This document shows positions 26,621 to 36,142 of a stretch of 64,000 bases of DNA, one piece after another (the first letter of the stretch is position 1; every line of letters starts with the position of its first letter). The DNA comes from Domibacillus indicus (GTDB lineage: Bacteria; Bacillota; Bacilli; Bacillales; Domibacillaceae): the NCBI RefSeq assembly GCF_023715895.1, contig NZ_JAMBOO010000017.1, forward strand, positions 1 to 64,000. The letters are read 5' to 3'. The position numbers and the translations under genes are program-made. Below the pieces are notes generated by a model, which was given only the letters and a program-made list of their open reading frames with translations, did not search any database and was not told where the DNA came from.

Positions 26621-28162
26621 TTAAGCTAATTGCAACATTTCTTTTTCCATCTGTACAGATTGTCTGTAATCTTCTGCGATGGCTAACTTGGTAAATTCAA
26701 CAGTTTTATTATAATTTTTCGTAACTACCTGTTCAATTTCCTGTAATGTAACTCTGAAGAACTCTTTTCGATCATTCACTTTATTTACTTTGTTTTTTGC
26801 AAAGGATTTATGAAGAGCATTTTCTAGAGCAGGAGCATCTTCACAAAAAATCATTGCGTGGACATCAAATGTAAAAGGAACAGAAGCATCACCAAGTTCT
26901 TTGACTCGATCCATTGGCTCAAGACGTCTGGTCATACCGATTTTATAAACATTCTCTCCAAAAGAACCGATGTTGGATATGATATATACATACCCAGCGC
27001 GAGTATTTTGGACACGGAACAGAACGTCCTCTTTATTTCTCTTAGTATCTGCAAGTTGAGCTTCAAGCTCTCTTAGTTTAGCCAGCAGCTTTTCTTTTTC
27101 TGCGTCATTAGAATTAGCAAGCTGCATATTCATTTTTTCGATCGCTTGCTCAAAATGTTTCTCTTCTTTTTCGACTTTCTCTTTTGCTTTTTCAAGCTCC
27201 TTGAGTGCTTTTGCTTCTTCACGCATTTGTTCTTTAATCGCCTGTTGTTCTTCTTTTTCTTCCTGTTTCTTCTGCTCGAATTCGTATTTTAAATCCAACT
27301 CTTTTAGTTTAAGTTCACAATAGTGTTTGGTAATGGAAACACTCTGCATATCAGTAAGCTTATTTAATTCTGTATAGACTTTCATTAAACGTTTCTCACT
27401 TGCTTCAACGTTACTGAATTTCACCTTACTAATAATATTGTCACATTCGTTGTTAAACGCTCTTAACGTTAATTTGATTGTATCTAAGATAAACTCCCGG
27501 CCTTTTTTCTTGTCATTACCGATTGTCCAATCTAAGGAGTGGTGGGTAGCTGCACGGTCCTTTACAAGTTGTTTTTGTTCAGAACGGATTTTATCCAATT
27601 TCTTCTGGTACATTTCTGAGGTTTCAAAACCATATTTAGGTTCATAGAAACCGAAAGACTGCATCTGTAATTCTTCCTCTACGTCGACTAGTTTTTGTTG
27701 CAAAGAGGAGATATTTTCTGCTAGTTCTTGTTTTTTGCTATGCAAATTATCGATATCATTCGTTACTTTTTCTTTTTTGCTTTGTATTTCTGAGAAGGAA
27801 TTAATTTCACTTAATTGAGTCAATAGAACTGTCTTTTGATTCTCTAACTGGTCTATTTTTTTCTTGAGTTGTGTCTTTGTAACTGAAAGATCATGAAGAG
27901 GAGCAAATTCATCCAGCTCTTTCAGTATCAATGTTTTTTTGTCTGAAAGCATTTGGTATTCGTGTTTTAGGCTTGTTAGCTTATCTTGAACCTCTTTTAA
28001 TTCTGCAAATCCACTATTTTCCCAATCAACTTGAGCTTTTTTCATTTCACTACGACGCTGAATAATGAGAACAATTGCAATGATAACAGGGACAACTAAA
28101 AACCAGAGTGCTGAGAGAAGGGAAATGAACCAGACAGAATGCTGCCATTTCTCTTTATACAT
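26621..28162 (-). CDS. membrane-anchored coiled-coil protein with DUF4041 and C-terminal GIY-YIG (T5orf172-like) domain
   Basis: 513 residues; GGAGG before the ATG. An N-terminal membrane helix (SALWFLVVPVIIAIVLII) is followed by long coiled coils (about 40-150 and 285-365), with a DUF4041-like segment between them. A GIY-YIG nuclease-like domain at about 385-480 (AGYVYIISNIGSFGENVYKI, GMTRRLEPMDRVKELGDA, FHKSF-type ALHKSFAK) ends the protein. Such proteins occur in phages and in bacterial defence islands. Here it opens a run of restriction-type genes. Substrate unknown. Confidence 0.82.
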   Translation of the reverse strand: MYKEKWQHSVWFISLLSALWFLVVPVIIAIVLIIQRRSEMKKAQVDWENSGFAELKEVQDKLTSLKHEYQMLSDKKTLILKELDEFAPLHDLSVTKTQLKKKIDQLENQKTVLLTQLSEINSFSEIQSKKEKVTNDIDNLHSKKQELAENISSLQQKLVDVEEELQMQSFGFYEPKYGFETSEMYQKKLDKIRSEQKQLVKDRAATHHSLDWTIGNDKKKGREFILDTIKLTLRAFNNECDNIISKVKFSNVEASEKRLMKVYTELNKLTDMQSVSITKHYCELKLKELDLKYEFEQKKQEEKEEQQAIKEQMREEAKALKELEKAKEKVEKEEKHFEQAIEKMNMQLANSNDAEKEKLLAKLRELEAQLADTKRNKEDVLFRVQNTRAGYVYIISNIGSFGENVYKIGMTRRLEPMDRVKELGDASVPFTFDVHAMIFCEDAPALENALHKSFAKNKVNKVNDRKEFFRVTLQEIEQVVTKNYNKTVEFTKLAIAEDYRQSVQMEKEMLQLA

Positions 28163-28420
28163 AAAAAACCTCCATTTTATTTACAAGTTCACAGGACAAG
28201 AAATGATATATAGTTTAAATTTAACAATATCCACCATACCATAACATTTAGTAGACATTATTCTTAATTTGTTACAAAATAATGGATTTTTCTATAGTTT
28301 TTTTATCTGTAAAATACCACAAATGATGTTGTGCATTTCTTTTTTGCTAATAATGTAATCGAATTAGGAAGATTTTTCTCTTCATATAAAAATGCATAAT
28401 GAGATCGATAAAGTAATATC
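28163..28420. other. AT-rich intergenic region
   Basis: Leader of the GIY-YIG gene; no gene or clear structure seen. Confidence 0.4.
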
Positions 28421-28563
28421 AGAACCCTGAACAAGCCGTTAAAAATGTATATCGTGTTTTAATGTCTAGAGGCAGAGTGAGCTTGATTGTATATATACCT
28501 AAGCAAGCTAGAAACATGGAAACTATTGCACTTCTTCGCGCTACAGGCATGGATTTTATATAA
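28421..28563 (+). pseudogene. DUF2075-type helicase, C-terminal remnant
   Basis: Reads NPEQAVKNVYRVLMSRGRVS and LIVYIPKQARNMETIALLRA, then a stop. This matches the last helicase motif (N-xYRVLLTR) of DUF2075 proteins; the intact gene at 31597 has NTYKTLMTRGMKGCYVY. Stops lie directly upstream, so only the tail remains. Confidence 0.65.
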
Positions 28564-28678
28564 AGCGAATTGAGGCATGTTTATTTAACCAGATTGGGAG
28601 TAATAGTTAAAGGATGCTACTCTTTTTTGTATAAACATATTTGGTTTTTGAGGATATGAATCACGAGGAGAATATAAA

Positions 28679-29101
28679 ATGAAAATTGCGCTAGTAAGCT
28701 GCACAAAACTAAAAGCTAGTTATCCGTGCACCGCAAGAGAGATGTACCAGGAATCTACTTTGTTTAAGAAGGCGGTTAATTTTATTGAGCAGCAAGGCTA
28801 TGATGATTGGTATGTGTTGTCTGCAAAGTATGGACTCTTAAGACAAAAAGATTTGATTGAGCCATCCGACTTAACCCTGAACACCATGAAGGTATCAGAA
28901 AGAAGAAAATGGTCCGAGATGGTGATTAAACAACTAGAAGATTTACAATTGGATATAACAAATGTTGACTTCTATGCAGGGGCTAAATATAGAGAATATT
29001 TAATACCTACTCTTACAAAAAAGGGGCTTACATGTAATGTACCTCTTGAAGGAAAAGCGATAGGTGAACAGTTAAGCTATTATACAACCCACACCAGGTA
29101 A
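28679..29101 (+). CDS. DUF6884 family protein
   Basis: 140 residues; GAGGAGAA before the ATG. It starts MKIALVSCTKLKASYPCTAR and has YVLSAKYGLLRQKDLIEPSD and a final GEQLSYYT block, which characterise the DUF6884 family (distantly YaaA/TGT-like). These small proteins recur beside restriction and defence genes; a biochemical role is not established to my knowledge. It is followed 27 bp later by an McrA-like nuclease gene, so the two are probably co-transcribed. A decayed relative lies at 35410. Confidence 0.8.
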   Translation: MKIALVSCTKLKASYPCTAREMYQESTLFKKAVNFIEQQGYDDWYVLSAKYGLLRQKDLIEPSDLTLNTMKVSERRKWSEMVIKQLEDLQLDITNVDFYAGAKYREYLIPTLTKKGLTCNVPLEGKAIGEQLSYYTTHTR

Positions 29102-29128
29102 CACTATAGATAATGAGGTGCTGCACAG

Positions 29129-30499
29129 ATGCCTATACCTAAAAATATTAACCAAGAACATATAATCCAGGCAATACAAAAAATCAGTAAAGAGGGAGTG
29201 CCAGAAAAGAGAGGATCAACAAGGTTCAGTATTTTATATGAAGGAAAGCATTATCCTCCTAAATATGTTATTTCAATTGCAAATATCTTCGCAAATGGTG
29301 AAGAACTTTCATCTTCAAAGTTTAGCGGCGGAGAAGAAACAAATAAATTTCTTAGTAAACTAGGCTTTAACATAGTTGAAACTACAATAAATAAAGCAGA
29401 AACTCGTTTTGAGTATAGTGAAATGAATAAAGAAGTCAATCCTCATGCTATTATTCAAAGAAAAGCCGATGAAAGTCTTTTCGAGGTGTTTGACAAGGAG
29501 CTTTACGATACTAGCAGGATGATTCAAAAAGAATTCGAAAAAGAAAAGCACAAAGAAGCCTGGAATCAATGGAGGGATATAATAAAAAAAGTTATTGAGG
29601 AAGTTGCTTATGATTTTGATGTAATCCCTCATAGGTGGATTATTGGCCAACGTCTTTTGCAGTATTTTTGGTTTGAAATAAAACATAAAGATAGACGAAA
29701 TTCTGCATCATCAATTTCTTTTTCAGTAAATCAGGAGCAATTAAAAGTATATCTTGAATGGAACAGGCAGCAGAGTGAGAGGTCAGTAAATAATTTAGAA
29801 GAGCATAATCAATGGATTAATTTCATAACTAGTTGGGTGAACGGTTACCACATTGACTTAAATAAATTTAGTTTTTGGGTAGTCAACAATAACCCTGAGC
29901 CTATCACTTTAAATCAATTTATAAATGATTCTCGAATGGCAAGACTCAAGATTCAACAACAGCAACACAATGATATTTTTTCTTTTAGAGTAGGGGTTAT
30001 TATTTCTAGAGAAGATTTTCTAAGGCTGAACAATTATGAATCTAAATTAATGGAATGGTTTATTCAACTTAAAGGAATTTATCCACATACAACTCGAAAT
30101 TTATATAATGGTGAATTGGGAAAGGCAGTTTATGGAGATATTGAGGCTGAACTTTTAGAAGAAAACCTACATCGATTTGAAGGGAAAGTTAAACATTACT
30201 TTGGCAAAAGGTACGAACGCGACCCTATAAATCGCAAGCATGCTATTGAAATTCATGGTTTATCGTGTAAGGTATGTGGGTTTAATTTTGAAAAGGTTTA
30301 CGGGGAGCGAGGCAAGGACTTTATCGAAGTACATCATGTAAAGGCGCTTAGCTCATTAGTAGAAGAAATGCTCATTGACCCTAGAAAAGACCTTGTACCT
30401 ATCTGTGCTAACTGTCACAGGATGATACATAGACGAAAAGATGATGTGTTAACAATTGAGGAACTAACAACTTTATTAAAAGATAAGAACACCGATTAA
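29129..30499 (+). CDS. McrA-like HNH endonuclease (type IV restriction candidate)
   Basis: 456 residues. The N-terminal ~80 (INQEHIIQAIQKISKEGVP ... YEGKHYPPKYVISIANIF) match the head domain of ScoMcrA-like proteins. A long middle part is not recognised. The C-terminal ~90 are an HNH nuclease with zinc cysteines and catalytic histidines: HGLSCKVCGFNFEKVYG, FIEVHHVKALSSL and LVPICANCHRMIHR. McrA-type enzymes cut DNA with modified bases. Ribosome site GAGGTG. A terminator follows. Confidence 0.88.
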   Translation: MPIPKNINQEHIIQAIQKISKEGVPEKRGSTRFSILYEGKHYPPKYVISIANIFANGEELSSSKFSGGEETNKFLSKLGFNIVETTINKAETRFEYSEMNKEVNPHAIIQRKADESLFEVFDKELYDTSRMIQKEFEKEKHKEAWNQWRDIIKKVIEEVAYDFDVIPHRWIIGQRLLQYFWFEIKHKDRRNSASSISFSVNQEQLKVYLEWNRQQSERSVNNLEEHNQWINFITSWVNGYHIDLNKFSFWVVNNNPEPITLNQFINDSRMARLKIQQQQHNDIFSFRVGVIISREDFLRLNNYESKLMEWFIQLKGIYPHTTRNLYNGELGKAVYGDIEAELLEENLHRFEGKVKHYFGKRYERDPINRKHAIEIHGLSCKVCGFNFEKVYGERGKDFIEVHHVKALSSLVEEMLIDPRKDLVPICANCHRMIHRRKDDVLTIEELTTLLKDKNTD

Positions 30500-30574
30500 G
30501 GAAAAATTTTGTCGGAAAATTCACAAGTAAAAGTGCAATTAAATTTTCCCAAACGTACGGAGTTAGCGAAACAA

Positions 30575-30611
30575 TCCACTTTGCTATAGGTATTCGCAAA
30601 GTGGACTTTTT
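30575..30611 (+). terminator. terminator of the McrA-like gene
   Basis: Perfect 10-bp stem TCCACTTTGC / GCAAAGTGGA then CT5. It could serve both convergent genes. Confidence 0.85.
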
Positions 30612-30618
30612 AAAAATG

Positions 30619-31353
30619 CTACTCTAAATGCTCGTCGATTTTCCCTTGTAAATATAACATTGCTACATTGTTAAAGTTTAAGGCAGCAGCTAGTATTTCA
30701 ATTTGTTGAAAGGCAGATAACTCTTGGAATCGTTGAGCGTTTTTAAAAAAGTGCTGTAAAAATTTGCGTTTTTCACCTGTCAGTCTTTCTGCATTGTTTA
30801 GACCTGCTCTTTCGTACAAAAAATCCTTTACAGAGTTTTCTAATTTCAGACCCTCAATCCAATTTAAGGTTTCTTCTGTTGTGTAGTCATTTTTATATTC
30901 AGCTGGAACGGTTGGTTTGTATTGATAATTGGTGAAATCCTGATTTGTGAAACCGGTCTTTTCAAGAATTTCTATTGACGGTACATTGCTCAACAGGAGC
31001 TTATTTAAAATATACTGCTTATTAGCTTTGTTCGAGTCTCCTTTGTTATCAAGTCTTTTCAGGATCTTAAGATATTCCGAATTTTTGTCTGTAAAATCTT
31101 CTATTATACAGGGAGCTTTTTTAAACCCCATCTCTTTGATGAAAGAGTAACGATCGTAGCTCCCTACTAAATAATACTCATCTTTTTGAGGATGTTTTTC
31201 AACGGGTAGAAGTAAGTCAAAAGTGTTGAGGTAATCAAGACTCCTGTGCATCCTTTTTGAGAACGTTCCTGTAACTTTTGGGTTATATAGAGGTTTTATT
31301 TTGTCTATTGGTATTGTGATGATATTTATCTCGGTTCTCGTCTTTGTAAACAT
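30619..31353 (-). CDS. ParB/Srx-like N-terminal domain protein (244 aa)
   Basis: GGGGGTG before the ATG. Residues about 10-85 resemble the ParB/sulfiredoxin-like fold (IITIPIDKIKPLYNPKV, PVEKHPQKDEYYLVGSYDRY, KKAPCII). The rest is helical and could hold a KorB/ParB-type HTH (ILNKLLLSNVPSIEILEKTG). No ParA partner is nearby, so chromosome partitioning is unlikely; a regulatory or modification role within the island is possible. Function not known. Confidence 0.65.
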   Translation of the reverse strand: MFTKTRTEINIITIPIDKIKPLYNPKVTGTFSKRMHRSLDYLNTFDLLLPVEKHPQKDEYYLVGSYDRYSFIKEMGFKKAPCIIEDFTDKNSEYLKILKRLDNKGDSNKANKQYILNKLLLSNVPSIEILEKTGFTNQDFTNYQYKPTVPAEYKNDYTTEETLNWIEGLKLENSVKDFLYERAGLNNAERLTGEKRKFLQHFFKNAQRFQELSAFQQIEILAAALNFNNVAMLYLQGKIDEHLE

Positions 31354-31596
31354 ACAAGCACCCCCCTTACACCATGCATATGAGTATTGAAACTTGTCCT
31401 ATTACAACAAGCATTTCGTATCTTAGTTAGATTGGTTAGAGAAGGATGCAGAATTTGCTCCTGTATAAGAACTTGCTCCTGTTATAAAAATAGGTGGTAA
31501 TTTATCTTTTATAAGGAAGCTGTTTTTAAAGAGAGGAAAAAGGTTATAGAAATTTGAAAAACACAGCAAAATACTCCATAGAATAGGAGAGAAAAA

Positions 31597-33444
31597 ATGA
31601 TTATATATAATGAAACTTCATCAAACTTTTTAGATCATGTGTATGACAATAAAATTGGCTATGTGCTACAACAAAATGTGCTGTCTAAAATGAACAAGGT
31701 GGTTTCATCAAGCGAACTAAGATCCTGGGAAAATTCTCTTCCGCAGATGGCTAAAGTGTTACGTGAAGCTGATTTACAGAAGGATACTCATGTTTTACTT
31801 GAGTATAAGTTACCCTCTTCAGAAAAAAGAATTGATTTTCTAGTTACGGGCCAAGATGAGAAAGGAAATAAGAATGCCGTAATTATTGAGCTGAAACAGT
31901 GGCAGAAATCAAAGGTTGCTGAAGGGGATGGAATTGTTCGAACCTTTCTGGGCGGCCGGGAGCGGGAAACAGTTCATCCTGCGTATCAAGCTGCTTCTTA
32001 TAAACGATACTTGCAAAACTTCAATGAATCCCTATACAGCAGTTCATCTATCCAACTTCATTCTTGTGCTTATTTACATAACTATATTGCAGCTAGGAAT
32101 GAGGAGCCTTTGTTAGATGAACGGTATAAGGACTATATTAACGATTCTCCATTATATTTTCAGTTTGACGATAGAGAGTTGGCTCAAAAGATTGGCCAGT
32201 GTGTTGCACAAGGAAATGGGAGAGAAATTGCAGAAACGATTGAGAATGGAAAAATCCGACCATCTAAAAAGTTGGTGGAAACAGTCAGTTCACTTATTGA
32301 GGGAAATGAAGAGTTCATTCTACTAGATGAACAGAAGGTAGCATACGAAAAAGTAATCAGTAAATATAATGAATTTAAAAATCAAACAGATCAAAAACAT
32401 GTCATTTTGATTAAAGGTGGGCCAGGGACAGGGAAATCCGTTATTGGCTTAAACTTAATGAGCTATATGTTAAAAAACAGGGCGTATGTGGAGTATATTA
32501 CACCAAATCAAGCTTTCAGAGAGGTACTACGTAAAAAGTTAATTGGAACATCAGGACGTATGGAAGTAAGGGACTTGTTTAAAGGGTCTGCTTCCTATGT
32601 TGATGCACCTGAGAACTACTTTGATGTACTTATTTGTGATGAAGCTCATCGTTTAAAAGAACATGGTCATATGAAAAAGAAAATTGAGGGCGAAAATCAA
32701 GCTACCCAAATTATCAGGTCTTCAAAGATTAGTGTCTTTTTTATCGATGATTTTCAACAAATCTCTAGAAAAGATATTGGAAGCCTAGAGTTGTTGAAAA
32801 AGGAAGCAGAGAGATTTGGAGCAGAGGCCCATATCGTTGAATTAGAATCACAGTATCGCTGCGCCGGTTCCGGAAATTATATTGCATGGTTAGAGAGTAT
32901 TTTTAACGAGAATGACCATTCTATTTCACTCGAAGGTGATTTTGAATTTAAGGTTGTCTCCAATCCTCATGAGTTGAAAGAAGAAATCGTGGATAAGCGT
33001 GGTGGCAGGCTTTTAGCTGGATATGCATGGGATTGGACAAAGAATACAAAAGGTGCAGAATTGCCAACTGACGTTGTTATAGAGGAGCATAACTTTGCCC
33101 TACCATGGAACGATCCAAATCGTATTGACTGGGCTATCCATCCAGACTGTGCTAGCCAAATAGGCTGCATTCACACTGTGCAAGGGCTTGAAATGAACTA
33201 TGTCGGAGTTATTATTGGGAAAGACTTAGGCTATGATGAAGAAACAAAATCTCTCATTGTTCGAAGAGACGAGTTCAAAGATAAAGGAGCCAAGCCGGCT
33301 AAACCAAAAAAAGGTCAGCCTGACTCTCTTGAGAATCTTGTTCGTAATACTTACAAAACCCTAATGACAAGAGGAATGAAGGGTTGCTATGTTTATTGCA
33401 GTGATAAAGAGTTGGAAAAATATATACGGGAGCGCAGTAAATAG
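31597..33444 (+). CDS. DUF2075 nuclease-helicase fusion protein
   Basis: 615 residues; AGGAGAG before the ATG. The N-terminal part has a PD-(D/E)xK-like core (EKRIDFLVTG ... NAVIIELKQW, Asp and Glu-x-Lys). Then an SF1-like helicase of the DUF2075 type: Walker A GGPGTGKSVIG, Walker B DVLICDEAHR, FIDDFQQIS, LESQYRC, HTVQGLE and NTYKTLMTRG. This nuclease-plus-helicase plan resembles single-gene nuclease-helicase immunity proteins such as Nhi. A phage-defence role is inferred from architecture and neighbourhood. Confidence 0.85.
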   Translation: MIIYNETSSNFLDHVYDNKIGYVLQQNVLSKMNKVVSSSELRSWENSLPQMAKVLREADLQKDTHVLLEYKLPSSEKRIDFLVTGQDEKGNKNAVIIELKQWQKSKVAEGDGIVRTFLGGRERETVHPAYQAASYKRYLQNFNESLYSSSSIQLHSCAYLHNYIAARNEEPLLDERYKDYINDSPLYFQFDDRELAQKIGQCVAQGNGREIAETIENGKIRPSKKLVETVSSLIEGNEEFILLDEQKVAYEKVISKYNEFKNQTDQKHVILIKGGPGTGKSVIGLNLMSYMLKNRAYVEYITPNQAFREVLRKKLIGTSGRMEVRDLFKGSASYVDAPENYFDVLICDEAHRLKEHGHMKKKIEGENQATQIIRSSKISVFFIDDFQQISRKDIGSLELLKKEAERFGAEAHIVELESQYRCAGSGNYIAWLESIFNENDHSISLEGDFEFKVVSNPHELKEEIVDKRGGRLLAGYAWDWTKNTKGAELPTDVVIEEHNFALPWNDPNRIDWAIHPDCASQIGCIHTVQGLEMNYVGVIIGKDLGYDEETKSLIVRRDEFKDKGAKPAKPKKGQPDSLENLVRNTYKTLMTRGMKGCYVYCSDKELEKYIRERSK

Positions 33445-33549
33445 AAAAATTAAGTGATCTCGTATGTTAAAAAAGAATAAATGATTTATTCAAGCGTATC
33501 CTATTTTTCTGTAGTATTTGTATTAAGATAGTTCATTATAGGAAATCTT

Positions 33550-33732
33550 TAATAACAGCTTAATGATAATTGTAAGCTTCAATTTTCCGTTTTGGTACAG
33601 CTGCCTCACCTGTTGTTTGAATTTGGATATAAAAGTACCGTGTTCTCGCTTGCTTATCGTGCGGCGCTTTATTTGTTTTAGGTCAAGTGTACGTGACCTT
33701 AATGTTTTGCTCAGATAATTGTAAGCGTTCCA
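33550..33732 (-). mobile_element. decayed IS3-family left-end fragment
   Basis: The end (TGGAACGCTTACAATTATCT on the minus strand), the GGTCACGTACACTTGACCTA leader and the start of an orfA-like frame (FKQQVRQLYQNGK) all match the IS3 element at 37122-38338. Only this ~180-bp end survives. Confidence 0.75.
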
Positions 33733-33788
33733 AAACAATGCTTTATGCAGTATTTCGGTTTGAAAAATCAATGAAATAGGGTGTATAT

Positions 33789-34127
33789 ATGAATGAGATT
33801 AAGGAACTAACAAATAAAGTGATTCAATTTAGAGATGATTGCAATTGGAAGCAATTTCACACCCCTAAAGATTTAGCGTTATCTCTTTCTCTTGAAGCAA
33901 GTGAGTTACTTGAAAATTTCCAATGGCAAAGTAGTCATGAAGCAGTAGCCGAAAAACATGAGAATATGAAAGAAGAACTTGCGGATGTATTAATGTATGC
34001 ATTGCTATTTGCACATGAGGTAGGAATTGATGTTAAACAGGCGATTGAAGAGAAGCTCCAAAAGAACAATAAAAAATATCCTGTAGAGAAAGCATACGGA
34101 GTAAGTACGAAGTATACAGAGCTATAG
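33789..34127 (+). CDS. MazG-like nucleotide pyrophosphohydrolase (RS21-C6 type)
   Basis: 112 residues. The all-alpha NTP pyrophosphatase motifs are present: KDLALSLSLEASELLENFQW (ExxE) and KEELADVLMYALLFAHEVG (ExxD). Small RS21-C6/dCTPase-type enzymes hydrolyse non-canonical or excess dNTPs. In a defence island it could reduce nucleotide pools or house-clean modified nucleotides; this is inferred. It lies just after the IS3 fragment. Confidence 0.88.
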   Translation: MNEIKELTNKVIQFRDDCNWKQFHTPKDLALSLSLEASELLENFQWQSSHEAVAEKHENMKEELADVLMYALLFAHEVGIDVKQAIEEKLQKNNKKYPVEKAYGVSTKYTEL

Positions 34128-34203
34128 GGGATAGTTTCGAAACATGAGGTTGCTATATTTCTTATCTAAAAGCAACCTCGTACACCCACATAGACAATAA
34201 CGG

Positions 34204-34614
34204 TCAAATTTTACACCCTGTATTTCTGACATGACGCAGCCAAACTGTTGTTTCCCACTTATATTGACATCGATGACATTTCTACCGAACTTTTCTTTGA
34301 CTTCCTACACTAATTTCTTCAAGAACAAGTACACCATTTTTCTCTGGAGGCCATTCAGATGACAAGTAAGGGTTGTTTATCGAGAGCCGGTTACAATCAC
34401 ATAGCCGAGGTTTACTGCCTTTTACTCTTGATTGCACACTCATGGGATAGACAAATCAACAATTTTCACAAACCCAGTAAACTTTTTTGTTGCTATTAAC
34501 AGCTAATTGGTCGGCCGTTATGTTTTTGTTTAATTCTGTTGGTGCAAGCCATTTTGCAATGTCTGCACGTTTAATAGATAAGCGATTCTCATCTGTCAAT
34601 TTGTTACTTCCCAT
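34204..34614 (-). pseudogene. treble-clef/zinc-ribbon repeat protein with two stops
   Basis: One minus-strand frame of 137 codons with an ATG start and only two interruptions, a TGA after VYWVCENC and a TAG in SQRKVR-stop-KCHRCQYKW where the family has Trp. It reads ADIAKWLAPTELNKNITADQ, CDCNRLSINNPYLSSEW and RHVRNTGCKI. The repeated W-C-xx-C pattern is that of treble-clef zinc-ribbon proteins (DUF4379-like), which occur with homing or restriction nucleases. Two point changes are enough to explain its loss. Confidence 0.75.
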
Positions 34615-34735
34615 TTCATTTCAATCCTTTATAGCTTCTTAATTGTAACAAAAAGAAACATTCTGTTTTCTTGGTGTATATTGGAGGTTATGGGTGAAGA
34701 AGAATGATTCAGTCATAAAAAGGAGATAATGTATA

Positions 34736-35410
34736 GTGAATAATAAGATTCGAATTTGGGAAGATTTTTGTTCCCACTACCAAGTGTTTGAAAAGGGAGT
34801 ACCTTTATTTCAAGGTAGTGAAAACAATGTAGAAACCTTTCCGTATGGAACTAATAATCGGATCATGCTTAAAAGAAGTTCTAGCATGGAATCCTTCCTA
34901 ATTAATGAAGTAGAAAAGGTCCTAACTGATTACATAGAGCAGACAGAGAAATACGATGGTTTGATTTATATGATGTTTTGGAAGAAAGATAATAAGGTTA
35001 TTCCATTATATATAGGGAAATCTGAAAAATATGGAAAAAGCGGAGGTAATTTATCCATAAACATAAAAAATATTAGACAAAATAAAGCAAACTTTTGTAG
35101 ATGGGGTTACAATTACGCTTATCATATAGGGGATTTAAGTGCAGTAGTTTGTTTGGGACATCCTGAAGTTAAAAAACTAAATAAATATTCTAAATGGGCA
35201 GCTCTATTATTTGAAAAATACCCAGTTGAAGACCCTATTTTAAAAGCTCCTGTTTACTTCTGGATTAAAGCATGGTCCAAAAAAGATATTGGGGTTTGGA
35301 AAGAATTTGGTGAAACATCACTTACATTTCTTGAATATTTGCTAATTGGCTTAGCTAGTGAGTTGTTTCCCGGAACGCTTTTGAATCAAGAAGGAGTGAA
35401 TAGAAAGTAA
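34736..35410 (+). CDS. GIY-YIG-like hypothetical protein (224 aa)
   Basis: GTG start with AGGAGATAA upstream. About residue 75 it reads KYDGLIYMMFWKKDNKVIPL then YIGKSEKYGK, which fits the core of GIY-YIG nucleases, though the rest of the fold is not obvious. No family recognised with certainty. Its stop overlaps the ATG of the decayed DUF6884 gene (TAATG), so the two formed one operon. The pairing of a possible nuclease with DUF6884 mirrors the DUF6884-HNH pair at 28679-30499. Confidence 0.6.
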   Translation: MNNKIRIWEDFCSHYQVFEKGVPLFQGSENNVETFPYGTNNRIMLKRSSSMESFLINEVEKVLTDYIEQTEKYDGLIYMMFWKKDNKVIPLYIGKSEKYGKSGGNLSINIKNIRQNKANFCRWGYNYAYHIGDLSAVVCLGHPEVKKLNKYSKWAALLFEKYPVEDPILKAPVYFWIKAWSKKDIGVWKEFGETSLTFLEYLLIGLASELFPGTLLNQEGVNRK

Positions 35411-35853
35411 TGGAAAGACTATGTATTATTCCTTGTGGGGGAAAAAGTATGCGATAAGAATCCGGCCGCTGGACCAACAAAAGCATGGGATGTTTATATC
35501 GGTTCATCTCATAACTCTTGTCAGAAATATGCTAATCGTTTTTTAAAAGTGGGTTATACTTTCAGTGAAACATGGATTTTTGTTTCCAGAGGATATTGTT
35601 GAATCAAATTACGATGTTTCATTTGGTTCTAAAAGTTCGGACATTATTAGCATCGATGAATTAAAGCAACAAATTATAAACAAGAAGTTGGCGAATTATG
35701 AGGAATTAGTCGTATTAGGTGGAAAAAGTACAAAAGGGTCGTTGAGTAAACCTTTGGAAGTAGTTATGGTTATACGTATGCCTTGAATGGATAGGCTACA
35801 TGCTAAAAAAGTTACATAATTCTATTTTTTTAGGAGAAGAAATAAATGATTAA
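35410..35853 (+). pseudogene. DUF6884 family gene with several frameshifts
   Basis: Pieces in three frames add up to a normal DUF6884 protein: MERLCIIPCGGKS, then NPAAGPTKAWDVYIGSSHN, WVILSVKHGFLFPEDIVESN, SFGSKSSDIISIDELKQQI, EELVVLGGKST and finally LEWIGYMLKKLHNSIF. At least three frameshifts separate them. Start codon overlaps the preceding stop. Confidence 0.8.
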
Positions 35854-36019
35854 ACTAATCGAGAATCTAAAAGATCAAGGTATTCAAAGAAGACACCTAC
35901 TTCCTGTCTTATGAATTACAAGGAATGGCCTACAGTTCACCCGATAAAGTTTTTAAGCTGGCTGGAAAGCGTGTAGGAATCGAAGGAAAACTCATACCTA
36001 CCGATATCATTTTTCCTTA
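35846..36019 (+). pseudogene. remnant of a third operon gene
   Basis: ATG after AGGAGAAG: MIKLIENLKDQGIQRRHLLP then a stop. In the next frame it continues LSYELQGMAYSSPDKVFKLA and GIEGKLIPTDIIFP before a stop. Family not recognised; a frameshifted and shortened gene of the same operon. Confidence 0.5.
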
Positions 36020-36064
36020 AATACTTTGTTAAATAGCTGTGACATTTATTTTTTATCACGCTTA

Positions 36065-36142
36065 GGGGATTCTTCGCTCACAGTTACCCAAACATATCTT
36101 CAATCGTTAGCAGACGACAAGTTAGGGGACAAGCAAATGTAA
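36065..36142 (+). pseudogene. tyrosine recombinase C-terminal remnant
   Basis: GDSSLTVTQTYLQSLADDKL ending DKQM, stop. It resembles the region around the catalytic Tyr of phage-type integrases (GHSSLTVTQRYL-like). It marks one edge of a former integrated element. Confidence 0.5.
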
